Source: Haladaptatus sp. DYF46 | GTDB taxonomy: Archaea > Halobacteriota > Halobacteria > Halobacteriales > Haladaptataceae | DNA: 64,000 nucleotides | Assembly: GCF_021083305.1 (NCBI RefSeq) | Contig: NZ_JAJFAY010000001.1 | Span: 682,001 to 746,000 of the forward strand | Direction: 5' to 3' | Part shown: piece by piece, positions 51,589 to 61,011 of the stretch | Layout: each line of letters starts with the position of its first letter | How positions within the stretch are numbered: position 1 is the first letter of the stretch | Notes under the pieces: generated by a model | What the model was told of the DNA's origin: nothing | Database searches by the model: none | What the model saw: only the letters and a program-made list of their open reading frames with translations | Program-made: the position numbers and the translations under genes

Positions 51589-52691
51589 ACACGATACTCG
51601 TCACCGCAACCGAAGAAAGTACAGGCAAAACCGCCGTCGCCCTCGCGCTGGCGCGACTCGCACAGGAGCGCGGGCTGTCGGTGGGTTACATGAAACCGAA
51701 GGGAACCCGACTCCAGAGCAACGTCGGCAAGACGCTGGACGAGGACCCGATGTTAGCTCGCGAACTGCTCGGTCTGGACGCCGAGATGCACGAAATGGAA
51801 CCCGTCGTCTACTCGCCGACGTTCATCGAGCAGGCGATTCGAGGCCGCGAAGACCCGGAGGAACTCCGCGAGCAGATCCGGGCGAGTTTCGACTCGCTGT
51901 CGGCGGACCACGATCTGATGATAATCGAGGGCGGCGGCGACCTCACGACCGGCGGTATCGTCGGCCTGACGGACCCGGAGGTCGCCGAACTGTTGGACGC
52001 GGAGGTCCTTCTCCTCTCGGGCTACGAGACGGCGGGCGACGTCGATGGCCTCCTCGCCGCCGTGGACGACATCGGCGACCGACTGTCCGGCGTGCTGTTC
52101 AACGCTGTCTCGAACACGAACTTCGACCCGCTCGATACGGACGTGGTGCCGTTCCTCGAAGGCGAAGGCATCCCCGTTCTCGGCGTCATCCCGCGACAGA
52201 AAGACCTCGCGGGAATCAGTGTCGGCGACCTCGCGGCGGAACTCAACGCCGAACTCCTCACGAATGCGGATACCGACGAGTTCGTCGAACGCTTCCTCGT
52301 CGGCGCGATGAGCGGCGACAAGGCGCTTCGCTACCTCCGCCGGACGCGGGATGCCGCCCTCGTCACGGGTGGCGACCGGCCCGACCTTCAGACCGTCGCG
52401 CTGGAAGCGCCCGGCGTGAAGTGTCTGATCCTGACGGGCGGGTTCCGCCCGCCGGGTGCAGTCATCGGCAAGGCTGAGGGGAAGGGCGTTCCCGTCCTCC
52501 TCGTGCAGGCGGACACGCTGACGACCATCGAACGCGCCGAGGACGTGGTGCGAAGCGGTCGAACCCGCGACGAGGCCACCGTCTCCCGGATGGGCGAACT
52601 CCTCCACGACCACGCGGACGTGGACGCGCTCCTCGGCGAAGGGGAGACGGACTCCGATACCGATTCCGACACCGACACGGACGAGGAGTAA
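51585..52691 (+). CDS. Pta N-terminal-like P-loop/DRTGG protein
   Basis: 368 residues. The P-loop ATEESTGKTAVALALARLA and EGGGDLTTGGIVGL resemble the dethiobiotin-synthetase-like N-terminal domain of phosphotransacetylase, and the middle DRTGG domain spans about 215-325 (GDKALRYLRRTRDAALVTGG). The catalytic PTA domain is absent. Coupling to the ADP-forming synthetase suggests it regulates or senses acetyl-CoA metabolism. It ends in a Ser/Asp/Thr acidic repeat. Confidence 0.82.
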   Translation: MNTILVTATEESTGKTAVALALARLAQERGLSVGYMKPKGTRLQSNVGKTLDEDPMLARELLGLDAEMHEMEPVVYSPTFIEQAIRGREDPEELREQIRASFDSLSADHDLMIIEGGGDLTTGGIVGLTDPEVAELLDAEVLLLSGYETAGDVDGLLAAVDDIGDRLSGVLFNAVSNTNFDPLDTDVVPFLEGEGIPVLGVIPRQKDLAGISVGDLAAELNAELLTNADTDEFVERFLVGAMSGDKALRYLRRTRDAALVTGGDRPDLQTVALEAPGVKCLILTGGFRPPGAVIGKAEGKGVPVLLVQADTLTTIERAEDVVRSGRTRDEATVSRMGELLHDHADVDALLGEGETDSDTDSDTDTDEE

Positions 52692-52706
52692 CGGGAGGAA
52701 TTCAGC

Positions 52707-53981
52707 ATGCCCGACAGCCGGGGGTCTCCGACGACCCGCGGAACGGCCGTCGCGATCGTCGGTGCCGGGCCGGGCGGGTGCGTGTTGAGCTACCTCCTCG
52801 CCAGAAGCGGCGTCGATACCGTCCTGCTGGAACGGCACGCGAACCTGGACCGCGAGTTTCGCGGCTACTTCTTCCAACCGCTCGCGGTCAGGTTGTTCGC
52901 GGAGATGGGGGTGCTCGACGACGTTTTGACCCTCGACCACGACGAAGTACAGCGGCCCGAAGTGACGGCCTTCGGGCGTTCCTACGAGGTGGTGGACTTC
53001 TCCGAACTGCCGAACCCGTACGACTACGGCCTGTTGATGGAACAACCGCCGTTGCTTCGCCTGCTCATCGACCGCGCCGACGAGTTCGAGAACTTCGAGT
53101 TCCGCCCGGCGACGACCGTTTCGGACCTCGTTCGCGAGGGTGGCCGCGTCGTCGGCGTGCGGGCGACGGACCGGGAGCGCGACGAGGACCTCGAACTTCG
53201 AAGCCGTCTCGTCGTCGGCGCGGACGGTCGCTTCTCGACGGTTCGGAAGGCGGCGGGACTCGACGCCGGTCTGTTCGACTCCGGGGTCGAACTGTTGTGG
53301 TTCAAACTCCCGTCCGACGCCGTTCACTCGCCCGCACAGGGTCGTATCGAGGGCGATGGAATCCTCCTCTATTTCGGCCTCGGAAGGGAGGAGGCACAGG
53401 CCGGATGGTTCATCGAGAAGGGGACGTATCCCGAGGTCAGAAAACGCGGCATCGAGCGTTTTCGCCGGGAAATCGCCGCGGTGGACCCGGGAATCGCCCG
53501 CCGTCTGAAGAGCTTCGACCAGTGTTCGCTGCTCCATATCGAACCCGGACTGACGGAAAAGTGGGTGGACGACGGCCTCCTCCTGCTCGGCGACGCGGCC
53601 CACGTCGCCTCGCCGGTCGGCGGGCAGGGCAACGGACTCGCGATTCAGGACGCCGTGGTCGCCCATTCGACGGTCGTGAGCGCCCTCGAAGCGACGACCG
53701 ACCCGCTCCCCGCGGGTCGTCTCCACCGATTCGAGTCGGTTCGCAGGCCCGCCGTCGAGGAGGTCCTTCGCCTCCAACGGCGCGGCGAGCGTGTCATCAC
53801 GTGGTACGTGCGAAACGGCGAATCGGCCCCCGATTGGGTGATCACCCCGGCGGTGAAGGGACTGTTTACGGTCGCGCCGAAGTTACCGTTCGTCAGACGA
53901 ACGTGGCGGACGTTCGCCCTCGGTCCGAACCCGATTTCGGTGGATACGGCGGCGTTCACGCCGGAGTCTTCGTCTCGATAG
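52707..53981 (+). CDS. FAD-dependent monooxygenase-like flavoprotein
   Basis: 424 residues. VAIVGAGPGGCVLSYLLARS is the dinucleotide-binding GxGxxG with acidic end LLER, LVVGADGRFSTVR the DG motif, and LLGDAAHVASPVGGQGNGLA the GD motif of PHBH-type hydroxylases/geranylgeranyl reductases. Substrate unknown. It is 15 nt after the Pta-like gene, so probably cotranscribed. Confidence 0.88.
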   Translation: MPDSRGSPTTRGTAVAIVGAGPGGCVLSYLLARSGVDTVLLERHANLDREFRGYFFQPLAVRLFAEMGVLDDVLTLDHDEVQRPEVTAFGRSYEVVDFSELPNPYDYGLLMEQPPLLRLLIDRADEFENFEFRPATTVSDLVREGGRVVGVRATDRERDEDLELRSRLVVGADGRFSTVRKAAGLDAGLFDSGVELLWFKLPSDAVHSPAQGRIEGDGILLYFGLGREEAQAGWFIEKGTYPEVRKRGIERFRREIAAVDPGIARRLKSFDQCSLLHIEPGLTEKWVDDGLLLLGDAAHVASPVGGQGNGLAIQDAVVAHSTVVSALEATTDPLPAGRLHRFESVRRPAVEEVLRLQRRGERVITWYVRNGESAPDWVITPAVKGLFTVAPKLPFVRRTWRTFALGPNPISVDTAAFTPESSSR

Positions 53982-54331
53982 CACCGTCGAGGGAGTCAGA
54001 TCCCTCCCCGATCCGCGTTATCGAGCGATTTTCTCGTACGCTCACACACCGATTCCACGCACACCCGCGAGTAGATCGGGCAGTTACGACGACGTCACGG
54101 ACTGGATGCAAATCGACGTGCCGGGCGTCCGGCAGGCGCAGGACGTTGACCACCACATCCGTCAGAGAACTACTACCAAGTGCGACGGGCACGACCCCCA
54201 ACTCGACGACAAACCGAAGTCCCACGACGCGTCGCGCTTCTGGAAACGGCCCGTTTCGGGCGTCGAAAATCGAGAAACGGTTCGTTCCGTTTTGGCGGAG
54301 GTGTGTCGGTTCCCCCGCGGCGTTTCGCCGG
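53982..54331. other. Intergenic region without a recognisable gene
   Basis: 350 nt between convergent genes. Short frames on both strands (53956-54225 minus, 54106-54432 plus) have no motif I recognise. It could hold the remnant of a small gene, but nothing can be supported. Confidence 0.4.
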
Positions 54332-54637
54332 TCAGTCCGCGTATTGGGTCGGAACGTACTTCGAGAACGTCGTTTCGTGTTCGTCGTCAGATTCGGTTCC
54401 GAGCGGGTTCGGGGACCGAAGCGCCGCGATGAGGCTCCACATGATCCCCGTGAGCAGGGAACCGGTGGCGGAAAGGCTCATCCCGAGCGTGAGGAAGGCG
54501 GTTCCGTAGACGATACCGATAACGGCCGATGGGAGGGACGTTCCGAGCGGGACGTTCGCCATCGAATCGCGGAGGGTCGGCACGAGAACGACGAGGGAGA
54601 AGACGCTTCCACAGAGGAATACGATGTCTTGCCACAT
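54332..54637 (-). CDS. Small three-helix membrane protein
   Basis: 101 residues. Helices IVFLCGSVFSLVVLVPTLRD, SLPSAVIGIVYGTAFLTLGM and SLLTGIMWSLIAALRSPNPL, with the sequence VPLGTSLPS between the first two, which is familiar from small haloarchaeal membrane proteins of unknown role. Polar C-terminal tail. Confidence 0.7.
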   Translation of the reverse strand: MWQDIVFLCGSVFSLVVLVPTLRDSMANVPLGTSLPSAVIGIVYGTAFLTLGMSLSATGSLLTGIMWSLIAALRSPNPLGTESDDEHETTFSKYVPTQYAD

Positions 54638-54716
54638 TATCGTTCGACCTCCACTGTGTTTGCTTCGTTGGTTATTTCGTTCATCGACGCAGCGTAGTTG
54701 ACCGCTGTTGATATAG

Positions 54717-54736
54717 TTTACTCATCACCGAGTAAA
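54717..54736. promoter_or_regulatory. Inverted repeat matching the TrmB-type consensus
   Basis: TTTACTC-ATCACC-GAGTAAA, a perfect 7-bp inverted repeat, contains TACT-N7-GAGTA, the consensus reported for the haloarchaeal sugar regulator TrmB. It lies about 80-100 nt upstream of the small membrane protein gene start (54637). It also spans the end of a 30-codon minus-strand frame (54718-54810), so coincidence is possible. Confidence 0.35.
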
Positions 54737-54866
54737 TATTTCGACAGAGTGTACCACGGCAATCTCTCCCTAAGAATAGTGCTACCGCTGAACTCGTCAT
54801 AACTTACCATACACGGGATGTTGTCATCGAAAAACGAGAGTGCGGTCGGTCGTTTTTCGGGACCGC

Positions 54867-55901
54867 TCACTCGGGAACCGAAATCATCCCTTTCACGGTT
54901 CCGGACTCCTTCGCCCGTTCGAAGGCCGCATCGACATCGGTCAGTGTCATCTCGAAATCCACGATTCCTTCGACGTCGACCGCACCGTCGGCCAGCAGTT
55001 GGATTGCCGCAGGGTACGTGTTCTGGTAGCGAAACGACCCATGGAAGTCGAGTTCGTTGTCGATGATGTCGCCCGTATCCAGCGGGATTTCCGCGTCCTG
55101 TGCGAGGCCGACGAGGACGACGGTTCCGCCGCGCCGAACCGCGTCGATGGTCGTTCGAATCGCGGGAACGGCACCGGACGCTTCGATGACCACGTCCACG
55201 CCCGCTCCGTCGGTGCGGTCGGAGACGGCCCCCGCGAGGTCCGTTTCGCTCACGTCGATGGTCGCATCCGCGCCCCGTTCCTCGGCTAAGGCGAGTTTTT
55301 CGGGGACGACGTCCGAGATGAACACTTCCGTCGCACCGGCGGCCTTCGCGGCCTCCATCGCCAGCAGGCCGATGGGACCGCACCCGCTGACGAGGACGGA
55401 GTCACCGACGCCGACGTCCCCGCGCCGGGCGGCGTGGATGCCGACGCTCAACGGTTCACACAGCGCGCCCTCGCGGGTCGAAACGGAGTCGGGGAGTCGG
55501 TACGCGAAGTCGGCGGGCCACGCGACGAACTCCGCGAACGCGCCGTCGTCCGGCGGCGTCGCCATGAACGTCACGTCGGGACAGAGGTTGTACTCGCCGC
55601 GCTTGCAGTGGGCACACCGCCGACAGGGGACGCCCGGTTCGAGCGTCACGCGGTCGCCGACGTCGAAATCGCCTTCGGCGTTTTCGCCAACCGAGACGAC
55701 TTCGCCCGCGCTCTCGTGCCCGAGGATGAGCGGCGATTCGACCACGTAGTCGCCGATGCGGCCGTGTTCGTAGTAGTGGACGTCGGACCCGCAGATGCCG
55801 ACCTGGCCGATTTCGACGACTACCTCGTCCGAACCGGGGGCTGGTTTGTCACGCTCTTCGACGACGAAGGAACCGGGTTCTTCGAGGACTGCAACTCGCA
55901 T
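54867..55901 (-). CDS. Zinc-dependent medium-chain dehydrogenase (sorbitol/xylitol dehydrogenase-like)
   Basis: 344 residues. Catalytic zinc ligands in GICGSDVHYYEHG and GHESAGEV, structural zinc loop CRRCAHCKRGEYNLC, and coenzyme loop GCGPIGLLAM. Similarity is to polyol dehydrogenases acting on sorbitol, xylitol or related sugars. MRVAVLEEPG (55901) is the natural start; 18 upstream in-frame codons are rejected. Divergent from thiC with 87 nt between. Confidence 0.9.
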   Translation of the reverse strand: MRVAVLEEPGSFVVEERDKPAPGSDEVVVEIGQVGICGSDVHYYEHGRIGDYVVESPLILGHESAGEVVSVGENAEGDFDVGDRVTLEPGVPCRRCAHCKRGEYNLCPDVTFMATPPDDGAFAEFVAWPADFAYRLPDSVSTREGALCEPLSVGIHAARRGDVGVGDSVLVSGCGPIGLLAMEAAKAAGATEVFISDVVPEKLALAEERGADATIDVSETDLAGAVSDRTDGAGVDVVIEASGAVPAIRTTIDAVRRGGTVVLVGLAQDAEIPLDTGDIIDNELDFHGSFRYQNTYPAAIQLLADGAVDVEGIVDFEMTLTDVDAAFERAKESGTVKGMISVPE

Positions 55902-55959
55902 ACGCCACGTTCGTGCCGGGCGATGGTGAACGTTGGTGTCGGTTTCGCTCGGCAAGAAT

Positions 55960-55974
55960 TATTACCTAGTAATA
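55960..55974. promoter_or_regulatory. Palindrome at the thiC promoter
   Basis: TATTAC-CTA-GTAATA is a perfect inverted repeat 15-29 nt before the thiC ATG, over the TATA/transcription start position. Archaeal thiamine genes are often controlled by ThiN-domain repressors (ThiR) that bind palindromes at this place, so it is a candidate ThiR operator. No TPP riboswitch is possible in an 87-nt gap with a leaderless mRNA. Confidence 0.4.
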
Positions 55975-55988
55975 TGACTGAGTAATTG

Positions 55989-57428
55989 ATGTCGGAAACA
56001 CAACTCCACCGCGCTCGTTCCGGCGAACTGACCGCGGCGATGAAACGGGTGGCGGAGCGGGAGAGCAGGGACCCAGAGACGATTCGGCGCGCGATCGCCG
56101 AGGGACAGGCGGTCATCCCGAACAACCACGAACACGACGTGCTCGACCCGATGATAATCGGGCGAGAGTTCGCCACGAAGGTCAACGCGAACATCGGCAA
56201 CAGCGAGACGACGAGCAACCCCGAGGAAGAACTCCGAAAGCTCCACGCGGCGGTTCACTACGGCGCGGACACCGTGATGGACTTGAGCACCGGTGCGAAC
56301 CTCGATTCGATTCGTGAGACGAACGTCGAACACTCCCCGGTTCCGGTCGGAACCGTTCCGATTTACGAGGCGGTCACGCGCGTCGACGACGTCGCCGACC
56401 TCACGCCCGAGTTACTGCTCGATGTCATCGAGAAACAGGCCCGGCAGGGCGTCGATTACATGACCGTCCACGCGGGCGTGTTGCTGGAACACGTCCCGCT
56501 CACCAACGGTCGGAAGACCGGCATCGTCTCGCGCGGCGGGTCGATTCTCGCCAAGTGGATGGAGGAGAACGAGGCCCAAAACCCGCTGTACACGCACTTC
56601 GAGCGAATTTGTGCGATTTTCGCCGAGTACGACGTGACGTTCAGCCTCGGCGACGGCCTTCGGCCCGGTTGCCTCGCCGACGCGTGCGACGACGCGCAGT
56701 TCGCCGAACTGGAGACGTTGGGCGAACTGACCCGAACGGCACGGGACCACGGCGTACAGGTGATGGTCGAAGGGCCGGGCCACGTCCCGATGAACGATAT
56801 CGAAACGAACGTCGAACGCCAGCAGGAGGTCTGTGACGGCGCTCCGTTCTACGTCCTCGGCCCGTTGGTGACCGACATCGCGCCCGGGTACGACCACATC
56901 ACGAGCGCCATCGGTGCCACCGAGGCCGCCCGGGCCGGAGCGGCCATGCTGTGTTACGTGACGCCGAAAGAGCACCTCGGACTCCCCGAGGAGGAGGACG
57001 TTCGAGACGGCCTCGCGGCGTACCGAATCGCGGCCCACGCGGCGGACGTCGCAACCGGCCAACCGGGTGCCCGCGACTGGGACGACGCGCTCTCGGAGGC
57101 CCGCTACGAGTTCGACTGGTCACGACAGTTCGAACTCGCCCTCGACCCGGAACGGGCACGAGCGTACCACGACCAGTCTCTCCCCGGCGATAACTACAAG
57201 AAAGCGCGCTACTGCTCGATGTGCGGTGTGGAGTTCTGTTCGATGCGCATCGACCAGGACGCGCGGGACGGCGACGGCGACATGGAATCGATAGACGGAG
57301 AGACGGACCTGACGGACTCGTCCGCGGCGGCGGCGAACCTGCCGCCGACGGGGACACACGACACGCGTTCGGTTCCGGACCTACCGTCGTTCGCGGAGCA
57401 CGCCAGCGAAGGCCACGGCGACGATTGA
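55989..57428 (+). CDS. thiC: Phosphomethylpyrimidine synthase
   Basis: 479 residues. The radical-SAM cluster motif CSMCGVEFC lies near residues 407-415, and [18 protein letters not shown] and [17 protein letters not shown] are family-invariant blocks. It converts aminoimidazole ribotide to HMP-phosphate in thiamine synthesis. ATG 55989 follows an AT-rich TATA region by about 28 nt; the preceding in-frame TTG (55986) is rejected. A disordered acidic tail follows the cluster. Confidence 0.97.
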   Translation: MSETQLHRARSGELTAAMKRVAERESRDPETIRRAIAEGQAVIPNNHEHDVLDPMIIGREFATKVNANIGNSETTSNPEEELRKLHAAVHYGADTVMDLSTGANLDSIRETNVEHSPVPVGTVPIYEAVTRVDDVADLTPELLLDVIEKQARQGVDYMTVHAGVLLEHVPLTNGRKTGIVSRGGSILAKWMEENEAQNPLYTHFERICAIFAEYDVTFSLGDGLRPGCLADACDDAQFAELETLGELTRTARDHGVQVMVEGPGHVPMNDIETNVERQQEVCDGAPFYVLGPLVTDIAPGYDHITSAIGATEAARAGAAMLCYVTPKEHLGLPEEEDVRDGLAAYRIAAHAADVATGQPGARDWDDALSEARYEFDWSRQFELALDPERARAYHDQSLPGDNYKKARYCSMCGVEFCSMRIDQDARDGDGDMESIDGETDLTDSSAAAANLPPTGTHDTRSVPDLPSFAEHASEGHGDD

Positions 57429-57451
57429 AGCGGGGCGAGGAGCGTAGAGAG

Positions 57452-58441
57452 CTAGCGAGTCGGAAGCGTATCCCGACGCTCCACGTCCGAGCCACGGTGT
57501 TCCGGCGTCCCGACCGGACTCACGGCCCGGAAGACGGTCTCGGGGTCGCGGGTCTTCCGCCAGTGCCACCGCGTCTTCGCGAGGAGTACGAGTTTTCGAA
57601 CCGTTCCCAGCGACGGTTCTCGGGAGAGAACGTCGTAGCCCTGCGCTCGAATCTCGCGGTGGTACTCCGCGTAGAGCACCGCCGCGAGCAACACCGCGAA
57701 CTGGCAGTCCTCGGGGAGGTAGCGGATTCCGGCGACGCCCTCCCGATACAGGGCTTCGGCGCGTCGGAGCTCGTCCTGCATGACTTCGGCGAATCCGTCG
57801 TCGAATTCGAGGCGTCGTATCTGTTCGTCGCTTACGCCGTACCGCGAGCGGGTCGTTCGCGGCAGGTAGATTCGATTCCTGTCCACGATGTCCTCGCGCA
57901 CGTCCCGGAGGAAGTTCGTGAGCTGGAATGCCTCGCCGAGCGACGTCGCGTGGGGACGTGCTCGCTCCGGATTGGCGGGGTTCATCACCGACGTCATCAT
58001 CTGTCCGACGGCGGCGGCGGACCCTCGCATGTACGTCTCCAGTTCCTCGTAGGTCTCGTAGCGCGACGTCTCGATGTCCGACGCCATCGCGTCGATGAAG
58101 ACGATGACCTCCTCGTCCTCGATGCCGTGTGATTCACAGAGGTCGTGAAACGCCTCCAGAACCGGGTCTTCGGGGGGCTCTTCTCCGAGCGCCTGTTTTC
58201 GAAGCGATTCCAACCGCTCGGCTTGCTCGTCGGGCGGGACGTCGGCGGCGTCGTCCACCACCTCGTCGCAGATTCGAAAGAAGCCGTACAACACATACGT
58301 CGGGTGGCGCACTCGCTCGGGCAACAGCCGAGTCGCGAGATGGAACGTTTTCCCGGTCTGCTGCTGTATCGCCTTCCCCGCCTCTATGTGTGTGTCCTTC
58401 ATGGCGTCGAACCCCGAGAATACCAGTTGGTACGCTGTCAT
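57452..58441 (-). CDS. crtB: Phytoene/squalene synthase family protein
   Basis: 329 residues from ATG 58441. The aspartate motif DEVVDDAAD and second motif LRDVREDIVDRNRIYLP are those binding the prenyl diphosphates through magnesium. HPTYVLYGFFRICDEVVDD is typical of haloarchaeal phytoene synthase, the first step to bacterioruberin carotenoids. A later start at 58402 (MKDTHIEAGKAI) agrees better with the family N-terminus, so the start is uncertain. No other carotenoid genes are adjacent. Confidence 0.88.
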   Translation of the reverse strand: MTAYQLVFSGFDAMKDTHIEAGKAIQQQTGKTFHLATRLLPERVRHPTYVLYGFFRICDEVVDDAADVPPDEQAERLESLRKQALGEEPPEDPVLEAFHDLCESHGIEDEEVIVFIDAMASDIETSRYETYEELETYMRGSAAAVGQMMTSVMNPANPERARPHATSLGEAFQLTNFLRDVREDIVDRNRIYLPRTTRSRYGVSDEQIRRLEFDDGFAEVMQDELRRAEALYREGVAGIRYLPEDCQFAVLLAAVLYAEYHREIRAQGYDVLSREPSLGTVRKLVLLAKTRWHWRKTRDPETVFRAVSPVGTPEHRGSDVERRDTLPTR

Positions 58442-58573
58442 TCTGAAAAAAGACGATGCCAAACCTGTTAGGCACTCTCCGAAACAACCTATCTACTTTC
58501 GATAATTTTTCGGATGATGAATGTCCACCGATAATAAAATTGATAGTCGGGTAGTCGCTAGGGGGGAATAACA

Positions 58574-59284
58574 ATGAACAGACGTGCCTTTCTCGCGGCG
58601 GGTGCGGTTTCAGCCGTGGGATTAAGCGGATGTCTCGGATTGGGGGGCGGTTCCGGCGGTTCGAAACACAAGTCCGAGGAGGGGTACGATACGAAGGAAC
58701 AGGACGGCGTGTACGTCCCGCTTGCCCCGCTTTCGGACACCCACGAGTGGTACAAAAACGACTCCGCGAAATTCGCGGACGCACGGGGGAGAAAGCAGTA
58801 CACGACGTCGCACATCAAGGGAGCGGCACTGAGTACGGCACCCGACGGCCTGTCCAAGGATGACCCCGTCGCTTCGTGGTCCAAGGACCAGAAAATCGTC
58901 TGTTACTGTGGCTGTCCCCACCACCTCTCGTCGATGCGCGCCGCAACTCTGCTCAACAACGGGTATACGAACGTCTACGTCATCGACGAAGGATTCTGGG
59001 CGTGGCACGAGAAGGGCTATCCGGTGAGCGGCGAGAACACGTCGTACACACCTCCGACGTACGAAATCAACGGACTCGACGCCGCGTCAATCGGCGGGAC
59101 GGCGTGGGCGCGTCACCTCGAATCGGGACAGATGGAGGCGACGGATATCAAAGAAGACGGTTCCTATTCGCTCCATCTCACGTTCTACGACGTGACCCCG
59201 GAATCGGAGATCCGGATTCGAACGCCCGACTACGAGGTGTCGGGGACGCTCTCCCAACTGTCCTCGCGGGTCGTCAAAGGGTAA
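58574..59284 (+). CDS. Rhodanese-domain lipoprotein
   Basis: 236 residues. NRRAFLAAGA twin-arginine signal with lipobox LSGC, a Gly-rich linker, then a rhodanese domain: FADARGRKQYTTSHIKGAAL, active-site loop CYCGCPHHLS, and GYTNVYVIDEGFWAWHEKGY. A C-terminal beta domain of about 80 residues follows. Acting outside the membrane it may handle sulfur transfer or thiol stress; the loop has three closely spaced Cys/His positions unlike the usual C-x5-R. Confidence 0.85.
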   Translation: MNRRAFLAAGAVSAVGLSGCLGLGGGSGGSKHKSEEGYDTKEQDGVYVPLAPLSDTHEWYKNDSAKFADARGRKQYTTSHIKGAALSTAPDGLSKDDPVASWSKDQKIVCYCGCPHHLSSMRAATLLNNGYTNVYVIDEGFWAWHEKGYPVSGENTSYTPPTYEINGLDAASIGGTAWARHLESGQMEATDIKEDGSYSLHLTFYDVTPESEIRIRTPDYEVSGTLSQLSSRVVKG

Positions 59285-59362
59285 CGCTCGTCGTATCAAC
59301 ACGGAATCACGGCGGACGCGTTTCTCAAGGCTTATATCCCTCGTCGCGAGTGACGACACTCA

Positions 59363-59572
59363 ATGATTCGGTGCAGTCAGGACGGGTGCGGATGGGTCGC
59401 CATCGCGCCGTCGGAGCGGGCCGCGTGGAAACAGTACGAATCGCATCTCCTCGGAACGCACGTCGAGACGGTCGAAACGGAGGTTCCCGACGGGCACGTG
59501 CAGGTGCGAACCGAGAACGGCGAGTGGAAGACGATGACGCGCGAGCAGGCGCGGGAGTTCCACGAGGAGTAG
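59363..59572 (+). CDS. Small C2H2-like zinc-finger protein
   Basis: 69 residues. C-x4-C (CSQDGC) followed 18 residues later by H-x4-H (HLLGTH) suggests a single C2H2-type zinc finger, a class common among haloarchaeal micro-proteins. The rest is an acidic beta/helix segment (VRTENGEWKTMTREQAREF). Function unknown; it converges with the CNNM gene. Confidence 0.7.
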   Translation: MIRCSQDGCGWVAIAPSERAAWKQYESHLLGTHVETVETEVPDGHVQVRTENGEWKTMTREQAREFHEE

Positions 59573-59579
59573 GCGAAGG

Positions 59580-60668
59580 TTAGGCATGCAGTTCCCTGTC
59601 CGTCGGGTCCTCCAAATCACCGAGGACGACTTCGAAGGCGTCCGTCACCGTCAGCAACCCGATGACGTCGCTTCCGTCCAACACCAGCGCGAGTTCCTGA
59701 TTTTGGGCCTGAAAGAGGTCGATAGCGTCGGCCACAGTCGTATCACCCGCGACCGTCATCGGGTCGTGTGCGATGTCGGTCAGCGAAACGTCGCCCGACA
59801 TGAGGCCGTCGTACCGTCCGATGACCGTCGGCGTGTAGACGATTCCCCGAAATTCGTCGAGCGACCCGTCGATGAGCGGGAACCGGACGACCGGGTTCTC
59901 CCGCATCCGTTCGATGTTCTCCTCGATGGAGTCCTCGGTCGAGAGGGCGATGATGTCCTCCCGCGGAATCATGACGTCACGAACCGGGACGCGCTCGATT
60001 TTGAGCGCGGACAGGATTTCCTCTTCGCGCTCCTCCGGGAGGTCTTCGACCTCGCCGAGAACGTCGCCCATCTCGCGATGGAGGTCCGCTCGACTGGCTA
60101 TCTGCCGCTCACCGTCCTCGCCGTCCTCGGCCTCCGTCCACGAGCGTTCGATTTCGACGCCGAACAGGGAGAGGAGGCTCTTTGCGATCTTGTCCGCGAG
60201 GATGATGACGGGGGACATGAGTTTCGTCCACCAGTAGAGGATTCCCGACCCGTACCGCGCCGCGAACTTCGTCCGTTCGATGCCGAAGTAGGTCGGTGCC
60301 TGTTCGCCGACGATGACGTGGAGGAGGTTGATGAGGGCGAGTGCAAAAATCACGGAAAGGGCTTCGGTGGACCCATTACCGAGGCCGATGGCGTTGATGA
60401 CCGGGTGGAACAGCGCCACGACTGCGGGTTCGGCGACCACACCCAATCCGACGCTGGCGATAGTGATGCCGACCTGGCACCCGGAGAGATAGATTTCGAG
60501 GCGGTCGGTCATGTCCCACGCGCGTTGCAGTCCCTTCGAATTCTCGAACTCGGATTTGTCGAACTGCCGTACCCGCGTCATGGCGAACTCCGTGACGACG
60601 AAGTAGGCGTTCATCAACAGGAGAAACACTCCACCGAGCAGGCGAAGTACAGTGAGGAGATCAACCAT
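59580..60668 (-). CDS. CNNM (DUF21)-CBS membrane protein
   Basis: 362 residues. An N-terminal DUF21 domain with about four helices (GGVFLLLMNAYFVVTEFAMT, CQVGITIASVGLGVVAEPAV) and a CBS pair from about 205 (VPVRDVMIPREDIIALSTED, DPMTVAGDTTVADAIDLFQA). The family includes magnesium/cobalt exporters and is regulated by nucleotide binding to CBS. It ends right after the CBS pair, without a CorC_HlyC domain. ATG 60668 is preferred; ATG 60683 is an in-frame alternative. Confidence 0.88.
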   Translation of the reverse strand: MVDLLTVLRLLGGVFLLLMNAYFVVTEFAMTRVRQFDKSEFENSKGLQRAWDMTDRLEIYLSGCQVGITIASVGLGVVAEPAVVALFHPVINAIGLGNGSTEALSVIFALALINLLHVIVGEQAPTYFGIERTKFAARYGSGILYWWTKLMSPVIILADKIAKSLLSLFGVEIERSWTEAEDGEDGERQIASRADLHREMGDVLGEVEDLPEEREEEILSALKIERVPVRDVMIPREDIIALSTEDSIEENIERMRENPVVRFPLIDGSLDEFRGIVYTPTVIGRYDGLMSGDVSLTDIAHDPMTVAGDTTVADAIDLFQAQNQELALVLDGSDVIGLLTVTDAFEVVLGDLEDPTDRELHA

Positions 60669-61011
60669 CAGGTGCCTCTCCATCGGGCAGGGTGGTAACG
60701 TTGATGGCAAGCCGATGAAAATTCCCTCTATCATCGAGCAGAATAAAAAATATCGAGCGACACGTCTCGAAGAAACCGTCCATCCCCGTTTCGGGACGCA
60801 CCGCATTCGGTCGGACGCTACTTTCGTCCCGCGTAAACCGCCGGAAGGAGCAGAACACGCCCTGTGTGGATCGTTTCTCCGTTGCGACGGGAGATGTGCT
60901 AGTGAACTTATGTCATACTAGAAACCGAAACCTCCATCTTTTTGGTGGGTCTGTCAGTAGTATTCTAACAACAGCTATGGCAATACAGCTTCATAGCCGT
61001 GGAGGGCGTCC
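60669..61011. other. Divergent intergenic region before the second RND gene
   Basis: 343 nt, AT-rich in its right half (about 60900-60980). No gene is supported; the plus-strand frame 60652-60921 lacks any recognisable feature. Confidence 0.45.

Noticed and set aside
54718..54810. 30-codon minus-strand frame ending in the TrmB-like palindrome
   Set aside because: No TATA at the right spacing and no known similarity; could be chance.
55902..55988. TPP riboswitch upstream of thiC
   Set aside because: The divergent gap is only 87 nt and the promoter position implies a leaderless mRNA; no THI-box core seen.
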